A DNA stretch of 64,000 bases from Cokeromyces recurvatus (GCF_025118155.1 NW_026251390.1:682001-746000), one strand, 5' to 3'. Positions 23,796-35,239 are shown, numbered from the stretch's first letter. Made by a program: numbers and translations. Notes: generated by a model from the sequence alone, not told the origin.

Positions 23796-25272
23796 TTAAA
23801 CATAAAAGGCAATGAATAATAAACAAAGAAGAGTGTAAAAAAAATGAGGATTATAAACTAAATTAAAAGCGTTACTTGTGTTAGCATCCTTATTAGAAGA
23901 AGTAGGAACAATGATAGTATCTGTTGCCTTTGTAGCAGTTGCTGTAAGGCTCTTTTGAGTAGTAGACATATGAGTAGTCGTATTTGGAACAGCAGAAAGA
24001 GTTTCAGCATAAGAAGCATTATTCCAGCCTGCACATTGACCGACAGGAACAAGTGTGACGTGAGGATGCAAAAGAGCTAAGCCTTTGATATTGGCATTGA
24101 CAGTAATGTTAGTCAAATCATGCATTAATGAGTTTCCACCTTGTTTTAGAGTAGGAAGACTGTTAATCCATTGCGTAACATTGCCTAAGAGGCCTGCTTC
24201 TGTTTGTCCACCTGCAGTAATTCTCCAATCTTGCGAGTCGACAGACCACATTGCAGGTGTATAACCCAATTGATTAACGATATAACGGACACGATCATCA
24301 ATATCGCCTCGGGGCTATATAAGACATAGTTAGAATGAAGAAAATAAAAAGGTTGAAATTCTCACTTACTGGACGCATTAAACGAGGAGTAACACCAAGG
24401 ACTTCTTTAATAGCTAATTCTGTCCACTTTAATTCACCAATGATCATATCGTTAGAAAGAGTAGTTAATTCAGCATGATCCCTTTATGAAATATATACAT
24501 ACATATATAACAGTTAAAAAGAGAGTTATATAAATATACATGTGTAAATATAAATATACCAAGTATGAATACCAATTTCATGGCCTTGATCATATGCTTC
24601 CTTGAGGACTTCGGGCATCGAAATAACTTGCTTACCAACAACAAAGAATGTAACTTTACGGTCGATAGATTTAAGAAAAGCTAAAAGTTCTCTAGTAATT
24701 TCATATGGCCCATCATCAAAACTCTATTTAAATACGGTTAAATAAATAAATGTATACATAAAATAGTATATAAAAATAAATAAATGTATATTACAGTGCC
24801 CCAAACATTCGTTTCTTTACAATGAACAATATCTGTAGGTTTAACACAACCGTCCCAAGTCCAATTACAGTGTGTATTATTTCCAGTAGGATCAGCATTT
24901 TGAATAATACCGTCTAATAATAAATAGAATAAAATAATTATAAATATGTATACAAATCCATAGAAACAAGAATAAATATATAAAATATATACCAGCTGTA
25001 AGAATATTAGGCTTAATTTTTAGTGCGGGATCATCTTTGACCAAAGCTACCCACTCGGGCTTAGGAATAGGCTTTGCTATGCCTGAAGGATAATTATTCT
25101 TCCAAGTAATTTTAGTGTTAGGGATAGTATTAGTTTCTGTTGTTGAAGATATAGGAGCCACTGCAGACTGAGTTACTGAAGCAGTAGCAGTAGATTGAGC
25201 AATAACATAGCTGTTAGTATAAAGAATAGCAACTGCTGTTGCAATTAAGAAATTATTGTTTAAGAACAACAT
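23796..25272 (-). CDS. Chitin deacetylase (CE4 family), secreted, probably GPI-anchored
   Basis: The N-terminus has a signal peptide (MLFLNNNFLIATAVAILYTN...VIAQ) and a Thr/Ser-rich linker. CE4 motifs read in order across introns: SFDDGP at motif 1 (its two Asp being the base and metal ligand), HEIGIHTWDHAELTTL at motif 2 (H-x3-H), LRP-PRGDIDDR at motif 3 (R-P-P-x-G-D), VDSQDW at motif 4, and SLMHDLT at motif 5 with the His. The C-terminus is Ser/Thr-rich and ends in a hydrophobic tail (FFYTLLCLLFIAFYV), which suggests a GPI anchor. The enzyme converts cell-wall chitin to chitosan, a major mucoralean wall polymer. Motif 1 has Ser where most members have Thr, a conservative change. Confidence 0.88.
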
Positions 25273-25684
25273 GTAGTATATAACAAAAAAGAAAAAAACA
25301 AGTGAGTGTCTAGATAAAGGAATGAGAAAACAAAAAGAAAAAGAAAAGAAGACTCAAAGGAAATAACAAAGAATTAAAAACTCCTGAATTACATTATATA
25401 TAATTAACATTTTGTCGTATGTATACAAGAAGAATAATAAGAATATATACATATATTATCTAAAAATAGTGTCCATAACAAATAGCTTATTAAAGCTGTA
25501 ATACAACATAAAATAGAAATAGAAGAAACAGGAGAAAAAGATTTGGAAACTGTTTTAATTACTGATTTACTTTCCTTTTCGTCGATCTTTGTACCACTTG
25601 TAATAATTTGGAACCAAGTAATACAAGCATTACGAATAAGAAGCAACCTAGACTTTTCCTGGGACTTCGGGAAGATGTCAAATG

Positions 25685-26522
25685 TTATCGATAAATGATC
25701 TGTACACTCCAATTATAAAGGGCTTCTTTAGGTTGTTGAAGATAATCATCTGTGGCTGTGTTTTCATAAAATGCTTCAACTATACGACTTTCTTCTTTTC
25801 TATTATTATTGTCTATGAATCGCTGTTGTTGATGACTATAGCCTAATTGCTCATCTAATTCTTGAGGGGAACATTCTAGTTTAGTGCATATTTCATCGTA
25901 GTGATGCTTTCCATCAAGAAATGGTATAATATCTGGATGAATAGGAGTACCGGTGTATTTATTGATGACTTGATGATATTGTTCTTTACGAGGGAAACCT
26001 AATTTTGGAGGTTCATTATCGTTTATTGTATATGTCAATATAGGATATTTATGAACTCTATAAATAAGGCCTTTAATCACTCCAAAGGATATAACTCGCC
26101 TAAATATATTTATTTATCTATTTATTTTAGTATTCAGAATATATACATATTTGATTCAACTCTTACCTTTCATCAACTTGTAATGAAGCTAGTTGTTGCT
26201 CTTCAATCCAATCTTTTACTGTTAAACCATATTTCAAGCCGCAGTATAAGGCATAGACTCTCTCAATTGAGATTTCCGGTGCATCTAAGAGATTGTATAA
26301 GGATAAATGAAATAGACCTTATGTTTCTTTACTTTACTTGGTAACATAATATACCGTAAACATTCTTGCGCAAGACTATATTTAGGATCAAATAAACGTG
26401 TTATTTCAGGTTTAACAGCATATACATTCGAATATTGAAATATATCTGTTAAAATGACACATCCATAATACCTATCATTATATATTAGTAAAGAGAGAAA
26501 GAAAAAAAAAAAGAGTATATTT

Positions 26523-26576
<54 letters not shown>

Positions 26577-27487
26577 TACATCATATGTTCTATACTTTGT
26601 CTAGCCCATTCTGGCTTAACATTGGCTAGCTCAGCAATTCGTTTTACATGATAAATACCATTAATAAGACTTGCTACTTTTTGTACAGTAATATCCCAGT
26701 TAGAAGTCATCATTTTTTTCAAATCTACTGTACAAACAGGCACATGATAATCATAGACAGTTTGAGGATTTGGGTAAGTGGGAAACAATTTTAAATTAAT
26801 AGTATTAAAGGTATCTATTAAAAATAATATGTAAATATATCCCTCCCTTTTTTTTTTTTTTTTTTTTTTTTGTTATTAACAATTATTTTACTTATAGGAA
26901 TTTGGCATTCACAATAACTATTTAAATCTTCAAATAATTGTTCAATTACATTTTGTATTGTTTGTGATTCTGAACTAACATCTTTTGATAAAAAATTACA
27001 TTCAAGCTTTGAAAAAAAAAAATTCTTAATTACTCGTCTATATTAACAAACGTATTTGAAGTACCTCTAACCCTTCTAAAACCCTCGATAATTTTCTTAC
27101 AACAGCTTCATAGCTACTTGTTTCTGCATCTTGTTCAAATACAAAACAAAGATTAAAACGAAATTCATTTCTATAATGTCGATAACGTTCATGATCATGT
27201 AAGACAATGGGACATCCCATTACCTTATATCCATTTGTACATATAGTTACAAGTCGTTTATAAAGTTGTTTTTTGGGTATAATATATTCACTAATAGCTT
27301 CAAAATCGATGAGTGTTTTACTATTTTGTTGTACTGGATCAATCATGAGCAATGAATTTGTAGTAGCGTTATATGTCTGTGGCGTTATACTTCCTTCGGG
27401 TACTTGATGTTTTACAACAGTACCTTTTATGATGTCAAATACTGCATAAAATATACTATGAATACGTGGAAATCCCTGGAATTCCAT
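25685..27487 (-). CDS. npr2: Nitrogen permease regulator 2 (NPRL2, GATOR1/SEACIT subunit)
   Basis: The start at 27487 gives MEFQGFPRIHSIFYAVFDII, then VSYIPK-like ISEYIIPKKQLYKRLVTICT and YKVMGCPIVLHDHERY RNEFRFNLCFVF. Later exons supply LFPTYPNPQTVYDYHVPVCT, DITVQKVASLINGIYHVKRI and RFLVYIG-position FGVIKGLIYRVHKYPILTYT, ending WSVQIIYR. These match NPRL2 along its length (longin-type N-terminus, winged-helix C-terminus). In GATOR1/SEACIT it acts with NPR3 and IML1 as a GAP toward the Rag GTPase that activates TORC1, so it restrains TORC1 during amino-acid or nitrogen shortage. One intron contains a 49-base T run (26525-26573). Short introns break the gene into about five exons. Confidence 0.9.
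26525..26573 (+). repeat. 49-base T homopolymer in an NPR2 intron
   Basis: An uninterrupted T run on the plus strand (A run in the transcript) lies inside the intron between the exons ending ARQSIEHMM and starting YYGCVILTD. Its length is probably approximate in any assembly. Confidence 0.9.
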
Positions 27488-27694
27488 ACTAAATAGCTAT
27501 CATATATGCTTATTAAAGCGAAAAAAAAAATAAGCCTTCTTCTAGACATATACAAATAAAATAATCGGCGGAGTCTAAAAAGATGCGGGTGTTTAATTTA
27601 TATGCATTTTACAGTTTTTACACTTTACCTTTTTCAGATAAAATAAAAAAAACTTCTTCAACATTTCTTTTTTCTTCAAGATTCTATAGTAGAT

Positions 27695-28002
27695 AATGAA
27701 GCGAAAGCGTGAAAATAATCTAATGGACGATTTAACGATATCAAAAAGAAAGAAGGATTTAATGAGTAAGTATCAAAAACATACATAACGAGAGAGTATG
27801 TGCCTTGCTTTTTTTTTTAGATGTGGATCATGATACACCTACTTTGACAGCATTTGTTTCAACTTCACTTGCTTTGACGCCAATTGCTTCTACTAATCCA
27901 ACTTTGCATGCTTTTACAAGTTATTCTTCTTGTGATTTACCTCGTATTTCAAAGAAGATACAAAAAAAAATAGAAAAAAAAGCGTGCCTTGATCAACTTT
28001 AG
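27695..28002 (+). pseudogene. Two-exon open frame just 5' of the Fanzor-like gene
   Basis: An ATG (27695) begins MKRKRENNLMDDLTISKRKK; a GTAAGT...TTTTTTTAG intron follows and the frame continues NVDHDTPTLTAFVSTSLALTP to KKIEKKACLDQL-stop. The sequence overlaps, in another frame, the start of the zinc-knuckle region of the Fanzor-like gene. It could be the original N-terminus of that gene, lost by a frameshift near 27985, or the 5' exons of a host gene interrupted by the element. The sequence alone does not decide. Confidence 0.4.
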
Positions 28003-28010
28003 AATGGAAA

Positions 28011-30452
28011 CAGCAAGCAATACAGTGGTAGAAACGAATACAGTAAAACATAAAGTAAAACAGTGTAAATGCGGCTCACCCACCCATCTAAGAGTAAACA
28101 GCAATACATGCCCCCTAAAAAAGCAAAAAGAACCAACGCATGGTCCAGACGAGAAAAAAGAGATCTTCGTGATCAAATGCTCCTTGAAAAATATCTGTAG
28201 AGACGCTAAGCTCATTGATCAAATATCTCTCGTCACGGCACACACAACAAAAGTGATATGGGTAAGATCGTTGTTTATCAACTATCTTTTTTTAAAGCTC
28301 TTAACGAAGGGTGAAGAAGTTCCGATTATGAGTCAGAATGATATCTACTCCATCTTTACCGTCGCCACTGGTAAAGGCAAAAAGTTTCCCAGTTATATTC
28401 AACAATACTTTGTTGAGTTTTGCAATGAATGTGAAATTGATAACATATTCCTACGATCCCTCAAGAGTATTGGATGTTCTTCTATTTTATCCATTGTATG
28501 TAGACAATACGATGTGCTCATATGCAACCACGTATGTGAGAATCACGAAAGGAGAACAATTCGCTTCTTTATGGAATCCTTGTCGGATAAAGACTCTACA
28601 TTTTTTTGCAAGGGCTTATCTGTTAACGAAAGAGAATCCCTAGCTAACTATATCTATTCGCTAAAATCTGTATGGCCGTCATTTGTCGAAAAAAAAAATC
28701 AACATTTTAAAGAGATTGTACAAAAGATGGAGTCATTATGATCTAGCTATCAAGCATTAAGCTGTAACTCGGAAGATCTGTACTCTCAACCACATCAATT
28801 CTTTAAATAGCTTTTTTTACCTTCAACAGAAAATAAGTGAAAAAGGTGTACATTATGGAAGAAAAATTAGTCACCGTTGCCTCCAAGTCCTACATTTATA
28901 GGAAGTTAAAAGAACTAACGTTTACTTCAATACTCAATAGACAAAACTTCAAATCCTTGCAGGAACAAGTCCTGCAAAGCATTAATTCAAATGTTCCACT
29001 CATCCCTGGGCGGAAATTATTCAAAGTCAAGCCTCATTTACCTGCTCTGGAAACGTTTGTCACAAGTGTCAAATCAAGAATTACTGATGGAACATTCACG
29101 CGTGAAAAATATATGAATAAACGCGGCTACCGGTTTTTCACTCTATTACCGACCTATTCATTTGAAACAAAGTCAGTTCAAATAGATGCCATAGCTTTTT
29201 GACGACTAGTAAAGGAATCTAATATTGAAAATTACCCAAAAAGTACTAAAACCGAATCGGATCTATCAGATTTCTACTACAAGCTTTTTGACTTTTCCAA
29301 ACTGGGATTTCGCTCTCTCGAGAGTCCTTCACAAGGCAGAAAGCAGTTCAAGTAAGTTAATTCCTCAGTTGTATTGAAATATAAAAGTATTGATTTGGTT
29401 TAATTTAATTAATTAATTAATGTATAGAAACGTCGTGCTTACTGGTGAGTATTCTATTTCTTTTCTTTTTTCTCGAGTGGTAAAGGAAAAAAAAGAAAAG
29501 TTTCCGTAGTAAAACAGCCAGCCGACTTTCTCGAAGATATTGAAAACGGCTGTACTGTCTGGGGGAGTAGACCCTGGTGTCAATATAATCTTCACCGCCG
29601 TAGATACATCTGGGAGGCAAAGGACAACCAGGTTAGACGAATATTACCGTTTATATGGTTATAATGATGCAACGTTTATACGAAATCAACATCAGAAGCA
29701 ACACATGGCTGAATATTCGAAAATATCAAACTCAAGCTCATTGAAGACATCGAATATCAAAGATTTTATTAAAGCATGCAAAGAAAGACTCGCGTTATAT
29801 GACGATATTAAAAAAGTATTATAACGAGAATAATTGGTAAGTGTTTAGACACTATAGTAGTTTGCTTGATCACTTACAAAAGAGAAACTTTATAGGAAGC
29901 CCAAACTGAAATTCCAATATTACATGAAGGAACAAAAAGGTGTGCATGAGATTTGCAAGAGGTTCGTCTATAACAGCAGCAAATATCATCAGAAGTCATC
30001 TACTAGTGAAAAGTCAGTTATTAATAATGTAAGCAAAATCTATCCACCTACTCCGACCAACCATAAAGAAAGGCCAGTAAAAACAATCATTGCTTTGGGC
30101 GATGGTGTGTTTAATACTAGTTCACGAAGCAACAGGTCGTCACCGGTCAGAACGATTACAAAAGCGTTGAAGAGGTATTGTGGACAGCAGTTAGAAGTAG
30201 TAATGGTTGATGAATACCTCACCAGCCAAATCTGCAACAAGTGTAAGATCAGAAACGTCGAGATTGTGGTGACCAAAAAATCAAAGCGAAGAGTAGACAT
30301 AATATTACAGTGTCAACAAAACACTTGTAATATTGTATGAAATCGCGACATTATGGCAACTCACAACATCTTTGACTTGTTTTTATTTGCTTCGAAAAAT
30401 AATAATCAGTGTCTGAGCCAATTCAAGCGTAAAGACGCAACTATCGATGAAC
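28011..30452 (+). pseudogene. Fanzor/TnpB-like RNA-guided nuclease gene, decayed (relic A)
   Basis: This is the fullest copy in the window. The N-terminal 250-codon stretch starts METASN, has a zinc knuckle CKCGSPTHLRVNSNTCPL, and continues into helical SLKNICRDAKLIDQ and KEIVQKMESL. After stops at 28739-28741 and 29200-29202 it continues GYRFFTLLPTYSFETKSVQI. An intron (from about 29352) and probably a second precede RuvC-I VDPGVNIIFTA (Asp 29570-29572), then DEYYRLYGYNDATFIRNQ. A frameshift near 29817 and an intron lead to KPKLKFQYYMKEQKGVHEIC, IIALGDGVFNTSSRSNRSSP, RuvC-II VVMVDEYLTSQICNKC (GAT GAA 30209-30214), CQQNTC and NRDIMATHNI. All three RuvC acidic positions survive (third Asp 30347-30349), but the preceding Trp codon is TGA. 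It is a recent but broken copy; the family makes RNA-guided DNA endonucleases. Confidence 0.8.
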
Positions 30453-30610
30453 CATCCCCGTGTAATTGATACGACTCTCTCATACGTCCGTACAGCGTAA
30501 GTTCTATATTTTTTTTTAAAAAAAAATATTAATTTGTTAATTAGTATTTTATTTTATTTTTTTCAACAGTCTTTACATTTTTAAAGGTATGAATGATTTC
30601 TTGTTGGAAA

Positions 30611-30692
30611 AAGGTAAGCAAATCATCTGAAAAGTGATTTTAATTCGTCTAAAAAAAAAAAAAAAAACTAACGTCGTCTGAATTCAAAGTGT
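30611..30692 (+). repeat. Shared 3' tail of Fanzor-like element, copy A
   Basis: This tail nearly matches 50071-50149, downstream of Fanzor relic B. Common blocks in order are AAAAAGGTAAGC, CATCTGAAA, ATTCGTC(Y) followed by an A run, ACTAAC(R)TCGTCTG(R)ATT and AAGTGTAA. The only large difference is the A-run length. It lies 170-250 bases past the last RuvC-III remnant, where TnpB/Fanzor elements keep their right end and guide RNA. Confidence 0.7.
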
Positions 30693-30699
30693 AAAAACT

Positions 30700-32581
30700 A
30701 TAAGAAGGAGCTCGTCTGTATCCTTATCTTATAACTTATAGCCCACCGTTAGACATTGCCCAAGGGGGATTTCGTGAGGCTCGCGGTACACTTGATCAGG
30801 TCCTTTGTCTGACTGAAATTTGTAACTTACTTCGCAAAACACAAAATTTCAAACCAGCGCTTGCTTTCCTTGATATCAAATCGGCTTATGATACGGTAGA
30901 CCGTGCCTACATCTGGCACTGTTTATCTGATTATGCCCCTGCTCCACTACTAAATATCCTGAAAAATCTTTTTGATGATGTCCATCTCGAAGTACTTCTA
31001 AATAATGTTACTTCATTTCGGTTTTCCCCGAGAACTGGTGTTCTTCAAGGCTCAATTCTTTCTCCATTTTTGTACTCAATATACATAAATAATCTTCCTA
31101 ATATTCTACGTCTATCACCAATTCCAACAAATATACGTGATCAACCACTTCAATTTGTACAATCGATTAATTGCTTGTTGTATGCTGACGATGTTGTCCT
31201 CATCACGGCACCTGAAAAGTTGCGCTCTTTATTATCGTTATGTGAAGAAAACAGTAATTTATTAGGCTACCGCTGGAATCCTAGTAAATGTGTAATCCTT
31301 GATCCTTCTGATAATCAGCAACCGTACACTTTATATGGTGACCCCATTCCAACCCAAAAATGTTTTTCTTATCTAGGTATCCCCATCAAGATAGGAGGAT
31401 TCTTAGATACAGCTCAACTAGTACAAAATAATACTAACAAAGCCCTACAAACAATGAACCAAATGGTATCTATTGGGGTTAATCCCAAGGGATTTGATCG
31501 GTTACTCGCTACTCGCTTCTACACGCAGATAGTCCGACCACAGCTCGAATATGGTCTAGCTATTAGTCTACTTAGTGCAAAGAATATCCAACAACTGGAA
31601 TCTTGTCAAAACACATGCATAAGACGGATATTTGGTGGCTCTAGTCGATCGTCAGTAAAGGTGATGCTTCATATGGTAAACCAACCATCAATGAAGGTTA
31701 GGGTATCCATTCTGCAGGCCCAATTCGTTTTCCGTGCTATTGACTTACCGGATGATACCTTGCTCGCTAAATTACTTCCCGAACTTCACGCCTCCGCTTT
31801 CAACACTCAATGGTATAAACTCATTCAAACATCATGCTGGAGACTCTGTGCCGCCAATTCCATTCCGTTAGACAAACGCTCCTTTCGAAAACATCGTCGA
31901 GAATTTCTTGAAGAGAGTTTTCAACAACTACGTGACGAGACACATTCTGTTTTGCTTTCCTCTTGCCGCCCTAATCTGATTATTGACCCGATACTCTGGT
32001 TACCCATGACACACAGTGAGCGTAGTCGAACTATTCGATGGCGTCTTGGTTGGTTACCCGGAGGAATACCTAAAGCCTGTCCATATCATCCTCATGTACA
32101 CTTTAGTCGGTCACACGCCACTGAATGCTTGCACATGCACACTCGTTTATTCTTGCCACGATCAATTGCAGATCCCCTTTCCTTTCTTTTAAATCATCTC
32201 CCTCAGCATAAGCACCGAAATTCTCAGGATGTTTCTGCTTGGTTCTATTGCTGGCCAGTTATGTGTACCATTCTACAGGAAATAGATTATTTAATGCACG
32301 ATAAACTACCCCCTCCACTTCTTGATCCAGGCAGAAAATTACTCAACTGGTTGTCTCTTTAAACTTGTTAGCAATATTCCCCTTCCTTTCTCACTTTCTC
32401 TTCTTCCTTTCCTTTACCTTTTTACCTCTTGTCCCATAAGAGGGTTTTTAGATACTTTTTTCACATAATTTGAACTGACCTGGGCAATCCAATATAATAA
32501 AGATATTATGTGCCCATAGGTCGCTTTTTAAATTTATAAAAATAATAAAAAAAAAAAAAAAATGTTTAATCATAAGAAGGA
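30700..32581 (+). mobile_element. 5'-truncated LINE retrotransposon with poly-A tail and partial target duplication
   Basis: An open frame runs from about 30710 to the stop at 32360-32362 (about 550 codons). It contains LDIAQGGFREARGTLDQ, AFLDIKSAYDTVDR, the RT block TGVLQGSILSPFLYSIYINN and the catalytic YADDVVLI (about 31180), and near the C-terminus a Cys/His cluster CPYHPHVHFSRSHATECLHM. The endonuclease and N-terminal RT are missing, as in typical 5' truncation by target-primed reverse transcription. The 3' UTR is about 180 bases and ends in an A run (32547-32562). ATAAGAAGGA occurs exactly at 30700-30709 and 32572-32581, and the reading frame begins right after the first copy. This is consistent with a target-site duplication, although nine bases separate the A run from the second copy. 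The retained part lacks stops, so the insertion is fairly young. Confidence 0.88.
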
Positions 32582-32999
32582 AGATGCAAATCAATTATTA
32601 TACTGATATGCATATTTTCTTTATAAATTTATACCTTTGCTTTTATAACAAAAGAAATATTATTATCAAAAAATAGTTTTTTAATCTAGATGAATTCATA
32701 AGCAGCATGCATTGATTTATGTCTATTAAACAAATCATCTTTCTTTGCTATAATTGAGTTTAATACTGCTATTAATTGATTACATGCATTTGGGTATATT
32801 CGCTGTCTAATATTTCGTTAAATACATGAAATAATATCAGACACTTTGGTTCATTTTTATTTTACAAATAGTAGCTACAAATAACAACTTGATCTCTAAT
32901 TTGATACCATTTGAATTCTCCAGCACATTTTATTGTATGCTTTTCTTTGTTAGGCAATTTGCCATATAGCAAAAAAAAATCTTATTTACAATTATGAAA

Positions 33000-33041
<42 letters not shown>

Positions 33042-33967
33042 TTTACTTGGGTAAAATATTAAAAAAAAAAAATGTTTTAGAAAAAGCATATTATTATTTA
33101 ATAAAACGTTGTAAACATCATCAATATTATGTAATTTCCCCATTTTTATATACTTGAATAAAAAGAAGTTTATATTATTAGCTAAAGTTCTACTATTGTT
33201 TCATAAATAACAATGGCTAACTATTATACAGCATTATCTGCAATGTTTAAATCTTGATTATTTTTGTTTTAATCGAAGAGAGTTTAAACTAAAATCGCTC
33301 AATTAAAAAAGAATTATATGACAGTTTTATAGGAATGAACTAAATGTATTGTTTGTACCGAGAGTATAATAAAGTTTCAGGAAAAGCATAAACTTAATTG
33401 TATGTACAGTAACTGCATTCTATATAAAAATAGTTCTTCGCAGATACATGTGTACGACACTTAGATAATCGGGCCGATTAATTATTAATATGCTTATTGT
33501 GAATTAATAATTTTCAAGCAGCATGCATTTGTAACAAAAGATATTAGTGCTATTCCTTAAGCATAATACATAAGGAGAGCAATATTTTATTTTATTTTAT
33601 TTTAAATATAATAAAATAATCCCAAGGTTTTAATTTGGTAAATGCATATATTATTATCAACGCTTAAAACAATGCTTAATTTCATCATCATACATTGTTT
33701 TTCATTATTATGATATTTTTATGTAACTTTTATGTAATACATGTATAAAAATTACAGGTTTTATATGTAAGAAGAAAAATTACTGGTTTTATTTTACTGT
33801 ACAATAAAAAAAAAATCGTATGTAAAATATATGTATAATGTATGTACTTTATTATAAATAAGAAAAAAAGAGAGAGAGAGAGAAAGGAGGGAGGGAAGGA
33901 GAGAGGAAGAGAGAAAAGAAAACAGAGGATATATATAGTACAGGTTGTATATATTTACAATAAATAA
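32582..33967. other. Intergenic with one coding relic, otherwise nothing recognised
   Basis: AT-rich, with a 37-base T run (33002-33038) and a purine-rich GA tract (about 33862-33920). The relic is listed separately. Confidence 0.5.
32690..32985 (-). pseudogene. Unidentified decayed coding fragment
   Basis: On the minus strand two protein-like stretches lie in different frames: LYGKLPNKEKHTIKCAGEFK followed by WYQIRDQVVICSYYL-stop, and IRQRIYPNACNQLIAVLNSI followed by IAKKDDLFNRHKSMHAAYEF I-stop. Composition and codon use look coding and the order is collinear, but I do not recognise the family. A transposon-derived or domesticated gene remnant is the likeliest class. Confidence 0.4.
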
Positions 33968-34411
33968 TTATTTTGACAATGTGGTGCTATGAGAGTTTAC
34001 TTCGTTATTATTATTATTATTATTATTAGATTCGGATCCTGTTGAATTTGAAGGGGAAGGCATTAATGAAGGTAGAGTAGGGCGATAGGCTAAAGCAAAG
34101 TCTAATATATTTCGATAATAATGTTGTTGATAAAAGGCTTGAAGAAATGGAGAAGAATAACGTTTTTCAATCTTTTGTATCAATCTTTGTTGAACTGGAT
34201 CAAATACCCAACATCGAGAACAATATCCGTCATCATCACATAAAAATCGATTACAATTATCGCATTTTCTATGACAATCTGAACAAAACCAGTCTGGCCC
34301 AAGAGCTTTATTACATGTTCCACACATGATTCCTTCAAATGGGCTACTATCAAATGGTAAATAATCTAACTCTGGTGATTCGGGTGGTGTTGGAATACTA
34401 TTCATTATCAT
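33968..34411 (-). CDS. Cys-rich hypothetical protein
   Basis: A single open frame of 147 codons, with starts at 34411 or, two codons in, 34405. An acidic/Pro-rich N-terminus (SIPTPPESPELDYLPFDSS) precedes a compact cysteine cluster, residues about 29-68: CGTCNKALGPDWFCSDC, CDNCNRFLCDDDGYCSRC. The paired C-x2-C spacings suggest two or more zinc sites resembling a small ribbon or double-zinc fold. A region with YYRNILDFALAYRP follows, then a Ser/Asn-rich tail with eight consecutive Asn from an ATT/AAT repeat. I do not recognise the family. The frame is intact and the Cys pattern is ordered, so it is probably a real gene. Confidence 0.65.
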   Translation of the reverse strand: MIMNSIPTPPESPELDYLPFDSSPFEGIMCGTCNKALGPDWFCSDCHRKCDNCNRFLCDDDGYCSRCWVFDPVQQRLIQKIEKRYSSPFLQAFYQQHYYRNILDFALAYRPTLPSLMPSPSNSTGSESNNNNNNNNEVNSHSTTLSK

Positions 34412-34539
34412 TATAATTTACGAGGGAAAAAAAAAGAGAGAGAGAGATAAAAAGAGAAAGAAGAAAAGATTAAAAATCAATAATAAAAAATAAAAAAAAT
34501 ACAAAAATAAAATAAAATAAAAAATCCAGTATTTATAAT

Positions 34540-34584
<45 letters not shown>

Positions 34585-35000
34585 GCCATGATTTGTGTAT
34601 TTATTAATATGCAGTTTTTCATGTATAAATTTAAAAGGAAAAAAAAATGCGCGTCAAACTGTTTCTGCTATTGACAGTTGGTAAGCGCGGTCATATATTA
34701 TATATGTTTTGTTGAATATATTTTGTTGGCTATTTTTTTTTTTTTTTTTTTGTCTCACTGATATAAAAATTGTAACACATCTCGTATGTATGTCGATTTC
34801 TTTTTTGTTGTATGCACATATAATGTTACAAAATAATATAATAAATAAAAACACGTGGTTATAAAATAAATAAATATATTTCCACTATTACCACAACATA
34901 GTATTATATGTGCATGCACAGCGAAACACATTATAAGGAGTCACTATGTATATATTATAATAATATATAGATAGAGATACATACATACATACATACATAT

Positions 35001-35035
<35 letters not shown>

Positions 35036-35239
35036 GAACATGGAAGGGGAATGCTTAGTACACTATATTTTTATATATAGTATATACATGTGTTAACATA
35101 TTATCATCATTATGGACTTTATAAATTATTAGATCATATATTATAATAATGCCTTTTGTAATTAAAATGACGTTTATTTATATATTACATACGTATAGTG
35201 TAATATAATGATGCGTATGCAAATATAATACTTTTTATT
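34412..35239. repeat. Intergenic with long A run and (ACAT)/(AT)n tracts
   Basis: An A run spans about 34544-34581 and an ACAT/AT microsatellite spans about 34977-35035. No further gene was found between the two minus-strand genes. Confidence 0.6.

Noticed and set aside
25404..25712. 102-codon minus-strand open frame with a hydrophobic C-terminus
   Set aside because: It overlaps the last NPR2 codons in another frame and then runs through its 3' flank. It has no conserved motif and is Ile/Ser-rich as expected by chance in AT-rich DNA.
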